In this document: in pieces, positions 40,274-51,314 of the stretch
Position numbering within the stretch: position 1 is the first letter of the stretch
How the letters are laid out: each line of letters starts with the position of its first letter
Origin: Burkholderia seminalis DSM 23518
GTDB lineage: Bacteria; Pseudomonadota; Gammaproteobacteria; Burkholderiales; Burkholderiaceae
Assembly (NCBI RefSeq): GCF_902832885.1
Contig: NZ_CADFDK010000007.1
Coordinates: 1 to 64,000, forward strand
DNA length: 64,000 nucleotides
Direction of reading: 5' to 3'
Notes under the pieces: generated by a model
What the model was told of the DNA's origin: nothing
Databases searched by the model: none
The model's input: the letters and a program-made list of their open reading frames with translations, nothing else
Translations under genes and position numbers: made by a program

Positions 40274-41692
40274 TCACGCATGCGCGGGATGCGCGGGTTC
40301 GGTTTGCGCCGCGGCGGCCGGCCGGTGCTGCGCGCCGGTGTGCCACGCGGGCAGGCGCGGGCCCGCGCCGAACAGTTTCTCGCGCAGCGTCGGCGCGGGA
40401 TCGTAGTCTTCCTTGTAGACGCCGCGGTTCTGCAGTTCCGGCACGACCCAGTCGACGAAATCCTCAAACGATTCGGGCATCACGGTGCGCGTCAGGTTGA
40501 AGCCGTCGATGCCGGTCTCGTCGATCCACGACTGCAGTTCGTCCGCGACCTGCGACGGCGAGCCGACGATCGGCGCGTAACGGCCGCCGAGCGACATCTG
40601 TTCGAGCATGCGCCGCACGGTCCACATGCCGGTCGTGCTCTTGCGCGAGATCGCGTCGACGGCCGACTGGATCGAATCGGTCTTCACGTACGAGATCGGC
40701 TCGTCGAGGCCGTACTGCGCGAAATCGATGCCGGTCGAGCTCGCGAAATGCGCGAGGCCGGCTTCGGGGCTCGCATAGCGCCGGTATTCGTCGAATTTCT
40801 CGCGTGCGAGCCGCTCGGTCTCGGCCGTCACGACGCTCACGCCCGCGAAGATCCGGATCGATGCCGGATCGCGGCCCTGCCGCGCGGCGGCCGCGCGGAT
40901 GTCGAGCGCCGCCGCGCGCGCGGCCGCCTTGCTCTGCCCGTTCACGAACACGCATTCCGCGTGACGGCCCGCGAACTCGACGCCGCGCGCCGACGACCCG
41001 GCCTGGTACAGCACCGGCGTGCGCTGCAGCGACGGCTCGCTCAGATGGATCGCGTCGACCGAATAGAACGGCCCGTCGTGCCTCACGCGCCGCACCTTGC
41101 CCGGCTGCGCGAACACGCGCGCCTGCGCATCGCGGATCACCGCGTCGTCGTCCCAGCTCTGTTCCCACAGCTTGTAGACGACGTCCATGTAGTCGTCCGC
41201 GCGCTCGTAGCGGTCGTCGTGGCCGATTTGCTGCGCGAGGCCCATCCCGCGCGCGGCGCTGTCGAGGTAGCCGGTGACGATGTTCCAGCCCACGCGGCCT
41301 TTCGTCAGATGATCGAGCGTCGACATGCGGCGCGCGAACAGATAAGGCGGCTCGTAGGTCAGGTTCGCGGTCACGCCGAAGCCGAGATGCCGCGTGACCT
41401 GCGCCATCGCGGGCACGAGCAGCAGCGGATCGTTGACCGGCACCTGCACCGATTCGCGCAGCGCCGCTTCGGGGCCGCCGCCGAACACGTCGTATACGCC
41501 GACGATGTCCGCGAGAAAGATCCCGTCGAACTTGCCGCGTTCGAGCGTCTTCGCGAGATCGGCCCAGTAGTCGAGATCGGTGTAGTGCGCGGAGCGGTCG
41601 CGCGGATGCGTCCACAGCCCGTGGTTGATGTGCCCGACGCAGTTCATGTTGAACGCGTTGAGCAGGATCTTCTTGCGGTTCGCCGTCGTCAT
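40274..41692 (-). CDS. NtaA/SnaA/DszA-family FMN-dependent monooxygenase
   Basis: A 472-residue bacterial luciferase-like monooxygenase. Family blocks are LNAFNMNCVGHINHG at the N-terminus, WADLAKTLERGKFDGIFLAD, and GRVGWNIVTGYLDSAARGMG. These enzymes use reduced FMN from a separate reductase to oxidise sulfones, sulfonates or aminopolycarboxylates. The ribosome site GGAGG precedes the start at 41692. Between metQ- and metN-like genes, it is likely to attack an imported organosulfur compound. A flavin reductase is not in the operon. Confidence 0.88.
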   Translation of the reverse strand: MTTANRKKILLNAFNMNCVGHINHGLWTHPRDRSAHYTDLDYWADLAKTLERGKFDGIFLADIVGVYDVFGGGPEAALRESVQVPVNDPLLLVPAMAQVTRHLGFGVTANLTYEPPYLFARRMSTLDHLTKGRVGWNIVTGYLDSAARGMGLAQQIGHDDRYERADDYMDVVYKLWEQSWDDDAVIRDAQARVFAQPGKVRRVRHDGPFYSVDAIHLSEPSLQRTPVLYQAGSSARGVEFAGRHAECVFVNGQSKAAARAAALDIRAAAARQGRDPASIRIFAGVSVVTAETERLAREKFDEYRRYASPEAGLAHFASSTGIDFAQYGLDEPISYVKTDSIQSAVDAISRKSTTGMWTVRRMLEQMSLGGRYAPIVGSPSQVADELQSWIDETGIDGFNLTRTVMPESFEDFVDWVVPELQNRGVYKEDYDPAPTLREKLFGAGPRLPAWHTGAQHRPAAAAQTEPAHPAHA

Positions 41693-41703
41693 GCCTGCCT
41701 CCG

Positions 41704-42534
41704 TCACCACGCGATCGCGTACAGCGAGCCGAACGCGTTGTCGAGCGCACGGCGCACGGCCGGCGAGTGCTGGTAGATCGCGATGAACTTGCGGATGCGC
41801 GGATCGTTCGCGCTCTCGGGCCGCACGACCCACTGGATCGCGAAGTTCTTGTTCTCGGTGCCGTCGAACAGCAGCGCGCTGTTCGGATCGGTCGTGCCGG
41901 CAAGCTTGATGAAGCTCGGGTAGCCCTGCGCGAGATCGACGTCGTCGAGCGAGCGCGCGAGCTGCGACGCCTCGAGCGGGATGATCTTCAGATGCTTCGG
42001 GTTGGCGACGATGTCGTGCGTGGTCGCGCGGTAATCGGCGCCCGGCTTCAGCGTGATGAGCCCGGCGCGCTGCAGCAGCAGCAAGCCGCGCCCGCCGTTG
42101 ACCGGATCGTTCGCGATCGCGACGCGCGCACCGTCCTTCAGTTCGTCGAAGCGCTTCACCTTCTTCGAATAGAGGCCGATCTTCATGATCGTGCCGGGCG
42201 CGATCGAGATGAAGTTGTAGCCGCCCTGCTTCTTCGCGTTCTCGAGAAACGGGATGTGCTGGAAGTAGTTGACGTCGATGTCCTTGTTCGCGAGCGCGGC
42301 GTTCGGCGTATTCCAGTCGGTGAACTCGACGATCTTCACGTCGAGCCCCTGCTCTTTCGCCTCCTTCGCGGCGATCTTCAGCGCCTCGATCTGCGGGCTG
42401 GTCGAGATGCCGACCTTCAGCGGCGGGGTGTCGGCGCGCGCGCCGTTCAGCAGCACGACGCCGAGCAGCGCGGCCATCAGCAGGCGAGCCGCGCGGCCGG
42501 CGGAAAAGCGGGCGGAAAAAACGGGATGCAGCAT
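41704..42534 (-). CDS. MetQ/NlpA-family substrate-binding protein
   Basis: A 276-residue periplasmic binding protein of the NlpA/MetQ family. The signal peptide is about 1-31 (ending GARA before DTPPLKVG); it lacks the lipobox of classical MetQ, so it should be soluble. The family motif DVNYFQHIPFLENAKKQGGY is clear. The start at 42534 follows AGGAG. It is the first gene of the organosulfur operon. Confidence 0.88.
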   Translation of the reverse strand: MLHPVFSARFSAGRAARLLMAALLGVVLLNGARADTPPLKVGISTSPQIEALKIAAKEAKEQGLDVKIVEFTDWNTPNAALANKDIDVNYFQHIPFLENAKKQGGYNFISIAPGTIMKIGLYSKKVKRFDELKDGARVAIANDPVNGGRGLLLLQRAGLITLKPGADYRATTHDIVANPKHLKIIPLEASQLARSLDDVDLAQGYPSFIKLAGTTDPNSALLFDGTENKNFAIQWVVRPESANDPRIRKFIAIYQHSPAVRRALDNAFGSLYAIAW

Positions 42535-42758
42535 GAAACCACTCCTGTCCAAAGACGGTATCGACGGATGAGCGGCGCCGCGGCGAACGCATGGGCGTTC
42601 TCCGGACGGTCGTCATCGCATCGGAAAAGGATCAGCCGATGATAGAGAGCGGCGCGGAGGCGGTCTACGAAGCGATTGTGGGAAGAAAATCGCGCGCGGC
42701 GATATGGCGGGCGACCGGGCGCGCCCGAAGGGCCGGCCGGACGCCGGACCGGGTGCCG

Positions 42759-42805
42759 GGCCGAAATCTCGGCCTGGGCGCGCGGCGAATTCCGAAATCT
42801 CGGCC
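42759..42805. promoter_or_regulatory. Paired upstream activator sites before the sigma54 promoter
   Basis: The 14-base element CCGAAATCTCGGCC occurs at 42761-42774 and 42792-42805, 31 bases (three helical turns) apart. The first copy is a perfect dyad GGCCGA-AATC-TCGGCC (42759-42774), the second a partial one. They end about 84 bases before the -24 box of the sigma54 promoter, where enhancer-binding proteins usually bind. The DctD-type regulator at 46351 is the likely ligand (inference). Confidence 0.6.
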
Positions 42806-42888
42806 AGCCGGCCGGCCAACCCTTTCCGCAGACGAAACAAATCCCTTATGAATCAATGGATTGAAAATATTCCGGCAGGCCTGATTCC

Positions 42889-42903
42889 TGGCACGGGGGT
42901 TGC
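42889..42903 (+). promoter_or_regulatory. Consensus sigma54 (-24/-12) promoter
   Basis: TGGCACG-GGGG-TTGC at 42889-42903 is an exact match to the RpoN consensus, with the GG and GC elements at the required spacing. It lies 62 bases before the start of the CitS-type transporter gene. The operon encodes a sigma54-dependent activator, which supports function. Confidence 0.85.
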
Positions 42904-42964
42904 GTAACAGACGGCACACGATGCCGCGAAGCAATGCAGGCATTCCAACATCAGGAGACACGTC

Positions 42965-44329
42965 TTGCAGACCTCTATCCATACCCCGTCCCATCCCGAG
43001 CCGATTGCCGAAGCCGGCCCCGCCACGCGCGCACGCTTCTGGCCGGAAGGCTGGTGGAAGCTGATGGAAATCCGCATCGGCATCATCCCGCTGCCCGTCT
43101 ACGTGATCCTGTTCGCGCTGATCGTCGGTTTCGCGGTGACGGGCAAGGTGCCGGGCGAAATCTCGATGGCGATCGCCGTGCTCGCGTTCTTCGGCTTCAC
43201 CTGCGCGGAACTCGGCAAGCGCCTGCCGCTCCTGCGCAACATCGGCGCGGCCGCGATCTTCGCGACCTTCGTGCCGTCGGCGCTCACGTACTACCACGTG
43301 CTGCCGAAGCCGGTGCTGAACCTGACCGTCGAATTCACGAAGTCGACCAACTTCCTGTACCTGTTCATCGCGTCGATCATCGTCGGCAGCATCCTGAGCA
43401 TGGATCGCCGCGTGCTGATCCAGGGCTTCGTGAAGATCTTCATCCCGCTCGCGGCCGGTTCGGTCGCCGCGGCGATCGTCGGCACGGCCGTCGGCACCGC
43501 GCTCGGCCTCGGCGCGCGCCACACGCTGCTGTACATCGTCGTGCCGATCATGGCGGGCGGCGTCGGCGAAGGCGCGATTCCGCTGTCGATCGGCTATTCG
43601 GAACTGATGCACCTGCCGCAGGGCGAGATGTTCGCGATGGTGCTGCCGCCGGTGATGCTCGGCAGCCTGACCGCGATCATCCTGTCGGGCGCGCTCGACA
43701 TGCTCGGCAAGCGGCTGCCGCACCTGACCGGCAACGGCCGGCTGCAGGTCGGCGAAAGCGGCGACATGACGCCGGAAAGCGAAGAGATCCGCGGCCACGT
43801 CGACGTCACGCACATCGCGGGCGCCGGCATCACCGCCATCACGCTGTACCTCGTCGGCCTGATGGCGCACAAGCTGTTCGGCCTGCCCGCGCCGGTCGCG
43901 ATGCTGTTCCTCGCGGTGCTCGTGAAGCTCGCGCGCGCGGTGTCGCCGCCGCTGCAGGAAGGCGCGTTCGTCGTCTACAAGTTCTTCTCGACCGCCGTCA
44001 CGTATCCGCTGCTGTTCGCGATCGGCGTCGCGATGACGCCGTGGGACAAGCTGACCGCCGCGTTCACGATCGTCAACGTGGTCACGATCGTGTCGACCGT
44101 CGCGACGCTGATGGGCACCGGTTTCGTGGTCGGCCGCCTGCTGAAGATGTACCCTATCGACACCGCAATCGTGAACGCCTGCCACAGCGGGCAAGGCGGC
44201 ACCGGCGACGTCGCGATCCTGACCGCCGCGAACCGGATGCAGCTGATGCCGTTCGCGCAGATCGCGACGCGGATCGGCGGCGCGATCGTCGTCACGGTGA
44301 CGCTGATCCTGGTCGCGCACTTCGGTTGA
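42965..44329 (+). CDS. 2-Hydroxycarboxylate transporter (CitS/MaeN family)
   Basis: A 454-residue inner-membrane symporter. The two hallmark re-entrant loop motifs are visible: AGGVGEGAIPLS (about 197-208) and GQGGTGDVAI (about 413-422). The family imports citrate, malate or lactate, often with sodium. The start is TTG at 42965, seven bases after AGGAG; the next ATG (residue 34) would lose part of the N-terminal region. A sigma54 promoter drives it and a sensor/regulator pair follows, so uptake is probably induced by its dicarboxylate or citrate substrate. Confidence 0.9.
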   Translation: MQTSIHTPSHPEPIAEAGPATRARFWPEGWWKLMEIRIGIIPLPVYVILFALIVGFAVTGKVPGEISMAIAVLAFFGFTCAELGKRLPLLRNIGAAAIFATFVPSALTYYHVLPKPVLNLTVEFTKSTNFLYLFIASIIVGSILSMDRRVLIQGFVKIFIPLAAGSVAAAIVGTAVGTALGLGARHTLLYIVVPIMAGGVGEGAIPLSIGYSELMHLPQGEMFAMVLPPVMLGSLTAIILSGALDMLGKRLPHLTGNGRLQVGESGDMTPESEEIRGHVDVTHIAGAGITAITLYLVGLMAHKLFGLPAPVAMLFLAVLVKLARAVSPPLQEGAFVVYKFFSTAVTYPLLFAIGVAMTPWDKLTAAFTIVNVVTIVSTVATLMGTGFVVGRLLKMYPIDTAIVNACHSGQGGTGDVAILTAANRMQLMPFAQIATRIGGAIVVTVTLILVAHFG

Positions 44330-44432
44330 TGCGCGGCCGCGCGCACCGTCGCGCAGGCTGCTTCGCACGCGCCGCCGCCGGCCTCGCCGGCGCGCGGCGC
44401 GTGTCGTTAGGGAGGGCCGGTTGCGGAGGGCA

Positions 44433-44470
44433 GGTGGCGGACGGCCGGTGGCGGACGGACGGTAGCGGGC
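44433..44470 (+). repeat. 14-base tandem repeat before the sensor kinase gene
   Basis: GGTGGCGGACGGCC (44433-44446) is followed by GGTGGCGGACGGAC (44447-44460) and a partial, changed copy GGTAGCGGGC (44461-44470), ending five bases before the kinase start. Copy number could vary by slippage and alter kinase translation; that effect is inference. Confidence 0.7.
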
Positions 44471-44474
44471 TTCG

Positions 44475-46350
44475 ATGAGGGCGAACGTGCAAAAGGGCTT
44501 CAAGGGAATCCCGTGGTGGGGCTGGGCGTCGGCCGCCGCGCTGTATGTCGGCGTGGCGGGCGCCGCCGTCGATTTCGCGTGGGAACGCGCGATCGACGCG
44601 CTCGAGGAAACCGGCGCGCACCGGCTCGACCTGTATGCGTCGAGCCTGAAGAGCGAACTCGGCCGCTTCGAGATCCTGCCGGGCCTCGTCGCGCGGCAGG
44701 ACGGCGTACGCGCGATGCTGAAGGCCGCGCCGCACGATGCGCCCGCGCTCGTGCACTCGGTAAACACCTACCTCGAAGCCGTGAACCGCGACGCCGGCAG
44801 CGGCGCGGTCGACGTGATCGACCTGCAGGGCGAGGTGATCGCCGCCAGCAACTGGAACGAGACGATCAGCTTCGTCGGCACCAACGTGTCGTACCGGCCG
44901 TACTTCAAGGACGCGCTCGCGCGCGGCAGCGGCCGCTTCTTCGGGATCGGCACCAACACGGGCGTGCCGGGCGTCTATTTCGCGAGCGCGGTGCGCGACG
45001 ACGGCGTGCCGATCGGCGTGGCCGCCGTGAAGATCAGCGTCGATCCGCTCGAATCGGCCTGGCGCGCGCCGGGCGTCGCCGCGATGGTCGTCGACGGCAA
45101 CGGCGTGGTCGTGATCTCGACCGAGCCCGCATGGAAATTCACCGCGCTGCGCCCGATCACCGCGCAGCAGCAGCGCGACATCCAGGCGTCGCGCCAATAC
45201 GCGGGCCGCACCGTCGACGCGCTGCCGTACCGCCGCATCGGCGACCGCAGCTCGGCCGCGTGGTTCGGCACGTTCCCCGATCCACGCCGCGCCGGCCACA
45301 CCACGCGTTATCTCGTGATGTCGCGCCCCGCGCCGCAGGCCGGCGATTCGCTGATGGTGCTGCTCGACATCGCGGGCGCGCGGCGCCAGCAGCAGACGGC
45401 GTTCGTGTTCGTCACCGGCGCGTTCCTGATCGCGGCGCTGCTGGCCGGCTATGCGATCCAGCGCCGCCGGGCGATCGTCGCGCGGCTGAACGCGCAGGAC
45501 GCGCTGCGCCGCGCGAACGACCGGCTCGAACTGACCGTCGCGCAGCGCACGGCCGCGCTGACGGCCGCGAACGAGCGGATGCAGCGCGAGATCGTCGAGC
45601 GCGAGCGCACCGAGCAGCGGCTGCGCGCGTCGCAACAGGAAGTCGTGCATGCGGGCAAGCTCGCGGTGCTCGGGCAGATGGCCGCCGGCCTCACCCACGA
45701 GCTGAACCAGCCGCTCGTCGCGATCCGCACGCTGTGCGACAACGCGCGCACGTTCTTCGAGCGCGGCCAGCCGGCGCCGGCGCTCGCGAACCTCGAACGG
45801 ATCGGCAAGCTGGTCGACGGCATGGCCGTGCTCACCGGCGAGCTGAAGACCTTCGCGCGCAAGCCCGACGTCGAACGCGTCGCGGTGTCGCTGAACGAGG
45901 CCGTCGCGCATGCGCGGCTGATCTACGACGCGCGGATTCGCGACGAAGGCGTGCGGCTCGACGTGAACATCGCCCCCGGCACGACCGTGTCGGCCGAGTC
46001 GAGCCAGTTGCAGCAGGTGATCGTGAACCTGCTCGGCAACGCGCTCGACGCGGTGCACGACGCACCAGTGCGCCGCATCGTCATCGAAGCCGCCGGGCCC
46101 GACGAAGCGGGCCGCGTGCGCTTCACGGTGGCCGACAGCGGCGCCGGCATCGCGCCCGACGTGCTGCCGCACCTGTTCGAGCCGTTCGTCACGACCAAGC
46201 CGCGCGGCCAGGGCCTCGGGCTCGGCCTCGCGATCACGTCGCGCCTCGTCGAGGCATTCGGCGCGAGGATCGCCGCGACGAACCGCGACGAGGGCGGCGC
46301 GCAGTTCAGTATCGAATTCGCGGCGGCCACGCCGCAACAGAGGATAGAGC

Positions 46351-46361
<11 letters not shown>
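44475..46361 (+). CDS. DctB-type sensor histidine kinase
   Basis: A 628-residue membrane kinase. Two membrane segments (about 15-35 and 310-330) flank a periplasmic dCache-like sensor domain (about 40-300). A coiled linker (about 345-390) leads to the HisKA region with phospho-acceptor H408 (LTHELNQPL) and the ATPase domain with N box (VIVNLLGNALDA) and G boxes (DSGAGIA, GQGLGLGLAI). It should phosphorylate the regulator encoded by the next gene, which overlaps by 11 bases. It likely senses the substrate of the CitS-type transporter. Confidence 0.9.
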
Positions 46362-47712
<1,351 letters not shown>

Positions 47713-47737
47713 CGCGAACGAGCGCACGCACGACAGC

Positions 47738-48067
47738 ATGGATCGCATCGAAGTCACCGAACGCGGACGCATCACCGGCCACCTGATCCGCGGCATCACG
47801 CACGCGCGGAAGACCTTCCGCCCGAGCGACTGGCCCGAGCGCCTCGCGGGCGTCATCACGCTGTTCGTCGGCGAACGGCGGCCCGGCTATCCGTGCGCGC
47901 TGTCGCGGCTCGCGATGCCCGTCGTCGTCGACAACGTCAAATGCCTGTTCGTGTCGGACGAATTGCGCACCGTATGCGCGGACGCATTCGCCTTCGCGAT
48001 GCAGTTCGCCGCCGACAACGACCTCCCCGTCGCGCTTCAGACCGCGCCCGCGTTGACGGTGCGCTGA
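47738..48067 (+). CDS. DUF3579-family protein
   Basis: A 109-residue cytoplasmic protein that fits the DUF3579 family of beta-proteobacteria. The block TFRPSDWPERLAGVITLFG-like (here ending LFVGE), the core VVVDNVKCLFVSDEL and the end FAADNDLPV are the recognisable parts. The function of the family is unknown. A GTG at 47702 could extend it by 12 residues and overlap the regulator stop; the ATG at 47738 is preferred. It follows the two-component genes closely and may be co-transcribed. Confidence 0.75.
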   Translation: MDRIEVTERGRITGHLIRGITHARKTFRPSDWPERLAGVITLFVGERRPGYPCALSRLAMPVVVDNVKCLFVSDELRTVCADAFAFAMQFAADNDLPVALQTAPALTVR

Positions 48068-48304
48068 CGCGCGGGCCCCCTTTTTCGCGGCGAAGGCGCA
48101 TGCGCGCGGGCCGTCGCGCGCCCTTTCATCGGCGAAATGAATCGTCAGACGATCGAAGGCCTCGACACATGACCACGCTGCGACAAGGGTTTCCGCCGCA
48201 GCCATCAAAAAAATTGATCGTCACGATGAAAATTATGCGTTTTCCTTGCAGGTCGCCGTGATGCATAGTTGCGTCGTGTTGACGCACCTTTGAGCCTTTC
48301 AGTC

Positions 48305-49156
48305 ATGAACATGCGAATCGAGCCGTCCGTGCTCGCGAACCCCGACCTGCAATTTGCGACGCTTTCGTCGGGCATCAGCCTGCCGTATGTCGAGCGGGGC
48401 AGCGGTGCGCCGATGGTGTTCGTGCACGGCTCGCTGTGCGACTATCGCTACTGGGATCCGCAACTTGCCGCGCTGTCGGCCCACTACCGCTGCATCGCGC
48501 CGAGCCTCAGCCACTACTGGCCGGCCGTCGAAGCGGGCATCCAGGACGAGTTCAGCTGGCAGAACCACGTCGACGAGCTCGCCGAATTCATCGACGCGCT
48601 CGATCTCGGCCCCGTGCACCTGGTCGGCCATTCGCGTGGCGGCAGCGTTGCATTCAACGTCGCGCGCCAGCATCCGCACCTCGTCGCGTCGCTCGTGCTC
48701 GCCGATCCGGGCGGCCCGCTGCAGCAGCCGGGCGTACGCGAAGGCGCGCTGCCGGCCGCCGCGCTCGCGCTGCGCACGCAGGCCGTGAACCTGATCGGCC
48801 AGGGCGACGTCGAATCCGGTCTCGAGATGTTCGTCGATTCGGTGAGCCTGCCGGGCGCGTGGAAAAAGAGCACGTCGCGCTTCCGCACGATGGCGATCGA
48901 CAACGCGAGCACGCTGCCGAAACAGCTGCGCGACCCGCTGCCCGCGTATTCGCAGCACACGGCCGGCGATATCGCATGCCGCACGCTGCTGATCGACGGC
49001 CAGCGCAGCCCGAAGATGTTCCGCCACAACGTCGATACGCTGTCGCAGTGGATCGCCAACGCGCAACGGCAGACCGTCGCCGGCGCGTCGCACGGGATGA
49101 ACGCCGCGAGCCCCGCCGTGTTCAACCGTTACGTGCACGAATTCGTCGCCGCGTGA
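48305..49156 (+). CDS. Alpha/beta hydrolase
   Basis: A 283-residue hydrolase of the alpha/beta fold. Oxyanion region FVHGS (39-43), nucleophile S110 in GHSRGG, an acid in LLIDGQRS and the histidine in GASHGMN complete the triad. There is no signal peptide. Substrate cannot be told; the HGS and GHSRGG forms occur in esterases and C-C bond hydrolases. It stands alone behind a 237-base gap (48068-48304) in which no gene or clear terminator is seen. Confidence 0.88.
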   Translation: MNMRIEPSVLANPDLQFATLSSGISLPYVERGSGAPMVFVHGSLCDYRYWDPQLAALSAHYRCIAPSLSHYWPAVEAGIQDEFSWQNHVDELAEFIDALDLGPVHLVGHSRGGSVAFNVARQHPHLVASLVLADPGGPLQQPGVREGALPAAALALRTQAVNLIGQGDVESGLEMFVDSVSLPGAWKKSTSRFRTMAIDNASTLPKQLRDPLPAYSQHTAGDIACRTLLIDGQRSPKMFRHNVDTLSQWIANAQRQTVAGASHGMNAASPAVFNRYVHEFVAA

Positions 49157-49258
49157 TTTCCGGGGCGGCTGTCGCGCCGCCCGTCACGCCTTTTCCCCTC
49201 CGACACGAAACGATGCGGGCGGCCAACCCCGCGTCGCGCCGTTGCGCCTGCCTTTGCC

Positions 49259-49699
49259 TCAGACGACCGGTTCGGCCTTGCGCGTCACCGCATCCGGCAA
49301 TCCGAACACGCTGTCGAACGCCCAGTTGTACGTGAACGTGAAGATCGGGAAGAACACGATCAGCACCGCGTCGTACAGGAACGCCTGCCACAGCGACAGG
49401 TCGAGCCACCACGCGATCAGCGGAATCAGGAACGTCACCAGCGCGACCTGGAACCCGATCGCATGCACCACACGCCGCCCGACCGTGCGCGTCGTCGCCG
49501 CGCTGCGCCGCTCCCATGCCTCGAACGCGAGGTTGTACAGAAAATTGACCGTGACGCCCGTCGTCGAGATCATCACGCCCAGCAGGCCGCTCGCCGCGAC
49601 ACTCGCCCCGCTCAGCATGCCGAGCACCGACGACGCGACGAGGATGCCGAGCACCTCGAACATCACGACGTAAACTATGCGTCTCTTCCACCCTTGCAT
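49259..49699 (-). CDS. PACE-family multidrug efflux protein
   Basis: A 146-residue protein made of two bacterial transmembrane pairs, four membrane segments in all, as in the chlorhexidine exporter AceI. With the start at 49699 the essential glutamate falls at E15 (MFEVLGI), the same number as in AceI; this supports that start over 49705. The repeat NFLYNLAFEAWERR in the first half and FTYNWAFDSVF in the second are the PACE signatures. It is divergent from a LysR regulator, as aceI is from aceR. Confidence 0.9.
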   Translation of the reverse strand: MQGWKRRIVYVVMFEVLGILVASSVLGMLSGASVAASGLLGVMISTTGVTVNFLYNLAFEAWERRSAATTRTVGRRVVHAIGFQVALVTFLIPLIAWWLDLSLWQAFLYDAVLIVFFPIFTFTYNWAFDSVFGLPDAVTRKAEPVV

Positions 49700-49797
49700 G
49701 ACCATCCACCTTCATGTCGAACAAGGTGGCGAGACTATCAGCGGGCCGCCGCCCGCCCAAGTCAGGTCCTTTCAATTTTGCTGACAGGAGGCCGCCG

Positions 49798-50688
49798 ATG
49801 CTGACCAGCGATCACATCGACATGCTGCTGACCGTGATCGACCAAGGCTCGTTCTCGGCAGCCGCGCGTGCGCTCGGTCGCACGCCGTCGGCCGTCAGCA
49901 TGGCGATCGCGAACCTCGAGGCCGAACTCGATCTCGTGCTGTTCGATCGCGGCTCGCGCGAACCGACGCCAACCGCCGCGATGATCGCGCTGCTGCCCGA
50001 CGCGCGCTCGATCGCCGAACGGCTGCACGCGCTGCGCGCGCATGCGCGGCACTTGTCCGAAGGCGTCGAGGACACGCTGCGGCTCGGGCTCGCGGCCGAA
50101 CTCGACGGCGCGCCCGTTGCGCGTGCGCTGACCGCCGTTGCCGCGAAATACCCGGCGCTCGCGATCAGCATCGTGACCGCGCCGCAGGACGCGATCGTCG
50201 ACGCCCTGCATCGCGGCACCGTCGATCTCTGCGTCGCGTACGGCGGGCTCGACCTGCATCCGCGGGAGCAGATTCATGCGCTGTGGACCGAGACGCTGCT
50301 AGCCGTTGCGGCGCCCGATCATCCGTCGCTCGCCGAAGCCGCGCATCCCGAAGGGATCGAGCGGCTGTCGGGCTTCCGGCAGATCGTGATCGCCGATCCC
50401 GAACGGCCATTGACCGACGTGCGGCCGCTGATCGGCAACCGCACCTGGAAAGTGACCGACATGGCGACCGCGATCTCGCTCGTGAAGGCCGGGCACGGCT
50501 GGGCGAACCTGCCCGAATCCATGATCGGCCGGTATGTCGCCGACGGCGAACTCGCGCCGCTCGTGTTCGCGAACATCCGCAACGGCTTGCCGCTGCCCGT
50601 TTATCTGCGGCGGCCGAAGCATACGGAGCTCGGCAAGGCGGCGAGCGAGCTGGTGCGCGCGCTGCGGGCGGCCGGCGACGGCAAATAG
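49798..50688 (+). CDS. LysR-family regulator, divergent from PACE efflux
   Basis: A 296-residue LysR regulator of normal length. The N-terminal winged helix is at about 5-62 (FSAAARALGRTPSAVSMAIANL) and the effector domain follows from about 90. The start at 49798 has AGGAGG six bases upstream; a 28-residue extension to 49714 is not needed. It likely controls the PACE gene in the 98-base divergent gap. Confidence 0.9.
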   Translation: MLTSDHIDMLLTVIDQGSFSAAARALGRTPSAVSMAIANLEAELDLVLFDRGSREPTPTAAMIALLPDARSIAERLHALRAHARHLSEGVEDTLRLGLAAELDGAPVARALTAVAAKYPALAISIVTAPQDAIVDALHRGTVDLCVAYGGLDLHPREQIHALWTETLLAVAAPDHPSLAEAAHPEGIERLSGFRQIVIADPERPLTDVRPLIGNRTWKVTDMATAISLVKAGHGWANLPESMIGRYVADGELAPLVFANIRNGLPLPVYLRRPKHTELGKAASELVRALRAAGDGK

Positions 50689-50753
50689 CCGGCGTGGCGG
50701 CCATCGCCGCCACGCCGTCGGTCAACGCCCGGCGGCCTGACCGTTAGTTGCGA

Positions 50754-51185
50754 TCAATGCGAGGCAACCGCCGCGCCCTGAATCGAATCGACGAGCGCTG
50801 CGTTGTCGTACCGTCGCCCGGCAATGCCCCATCCGCCATCGGCCGCATGCACGACATTCACCCATACCTGCGCCGGCGTCAGGCGCCCGCCCGCGCGATG
50901 CAGCACGATCCCGGTCGCCCGTTCGACGAATTGCCGCTGCTTGTCGGGCGCCGCGAGCGCCACGGCAGGCAGTTTCAGTTCGACGAACGCGGCGGGCGCC
51001 GCGCGGCCGTGCACGAAGGTCCTGTTACGCGGCAGCACGTTGAGCGTGCCCACCACGTTCGGCGCCAGGAACCCGTTCCCGGTCAAGCCCTCGACTTCCA
51101 GCAGCGCATCGGTCAACTCGGCAAACACCGGCCCCTCGTCGTCCGGCGTGAAAACCCCTTCGGATACTGTCAGCGTAATCGGCAT
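50754..51185 (-). CDS. Tautomerase-superfamily protein
   Basis: A 143-residue protein with an N-terminal proline (MPITLTVSEG), which acts as the catalytic base after methionine removal in the tautomerase superfamily. The length is that of a fused two-unit member such as the cis-CaaD/MSAD group rather than 62-residue 4-oxalocrotonate tautomerase. The second half contains the motif VWVNVVH. The substrate is unknown. It is divergent from a TetR regulator whose operators lie between. Confidence 0.82.
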   Translation of the reverse strand: MPITLTVSEGVFTPDDEGPVFAELTDALLEVEGLTGNGFLAPNVVGTLNVLPRNRTFVHGRAAPAAFVELKLPAVALAAPDKQRQFVERATGIVLHRAGGRLTPAQVWVNVVHAADGGWGIAGRRYDNAALVDSIQGAAVASH

Positions 51186-51240
51186 CGCACTTTCTCCAGG
51201 TCAGGTCATCGGAATCGTGACGTGATATAAATATCAGTCA

Positions 51241-51300
51241 CTCTCTATACATTAGACACTGATCGCTCTCTATGCAAGTCATAAAGAGAGCGATCGCTCT
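51241..51300. promoter_or_regulatory. TetR-type operator array between tautomerase and tetR
   Basis: A perfect palindrome AGAGCGATCGCTCT lies at 51287-51300. GATCGCTCTC (51261-51270) is an inverted copy of GAGAGCGATC (51286-51295), and CTCTCTAT occurs at 51241-51248 and 51266-51273. These overlapping half-sites in the divergent gap, ending 15 bases before tetR, suggest binding by that protein. Confidence 0.6.
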
Positions 51301-51314
51301 GAAGCGAGCCTGTC

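Noticed and set aside
42591-42907. Short plus-strand frames upstream of the CitS-type gene
   Set aside because: They overlap the activator sites and sigma54 promoter and have no ribosome site; treated as non-coding.
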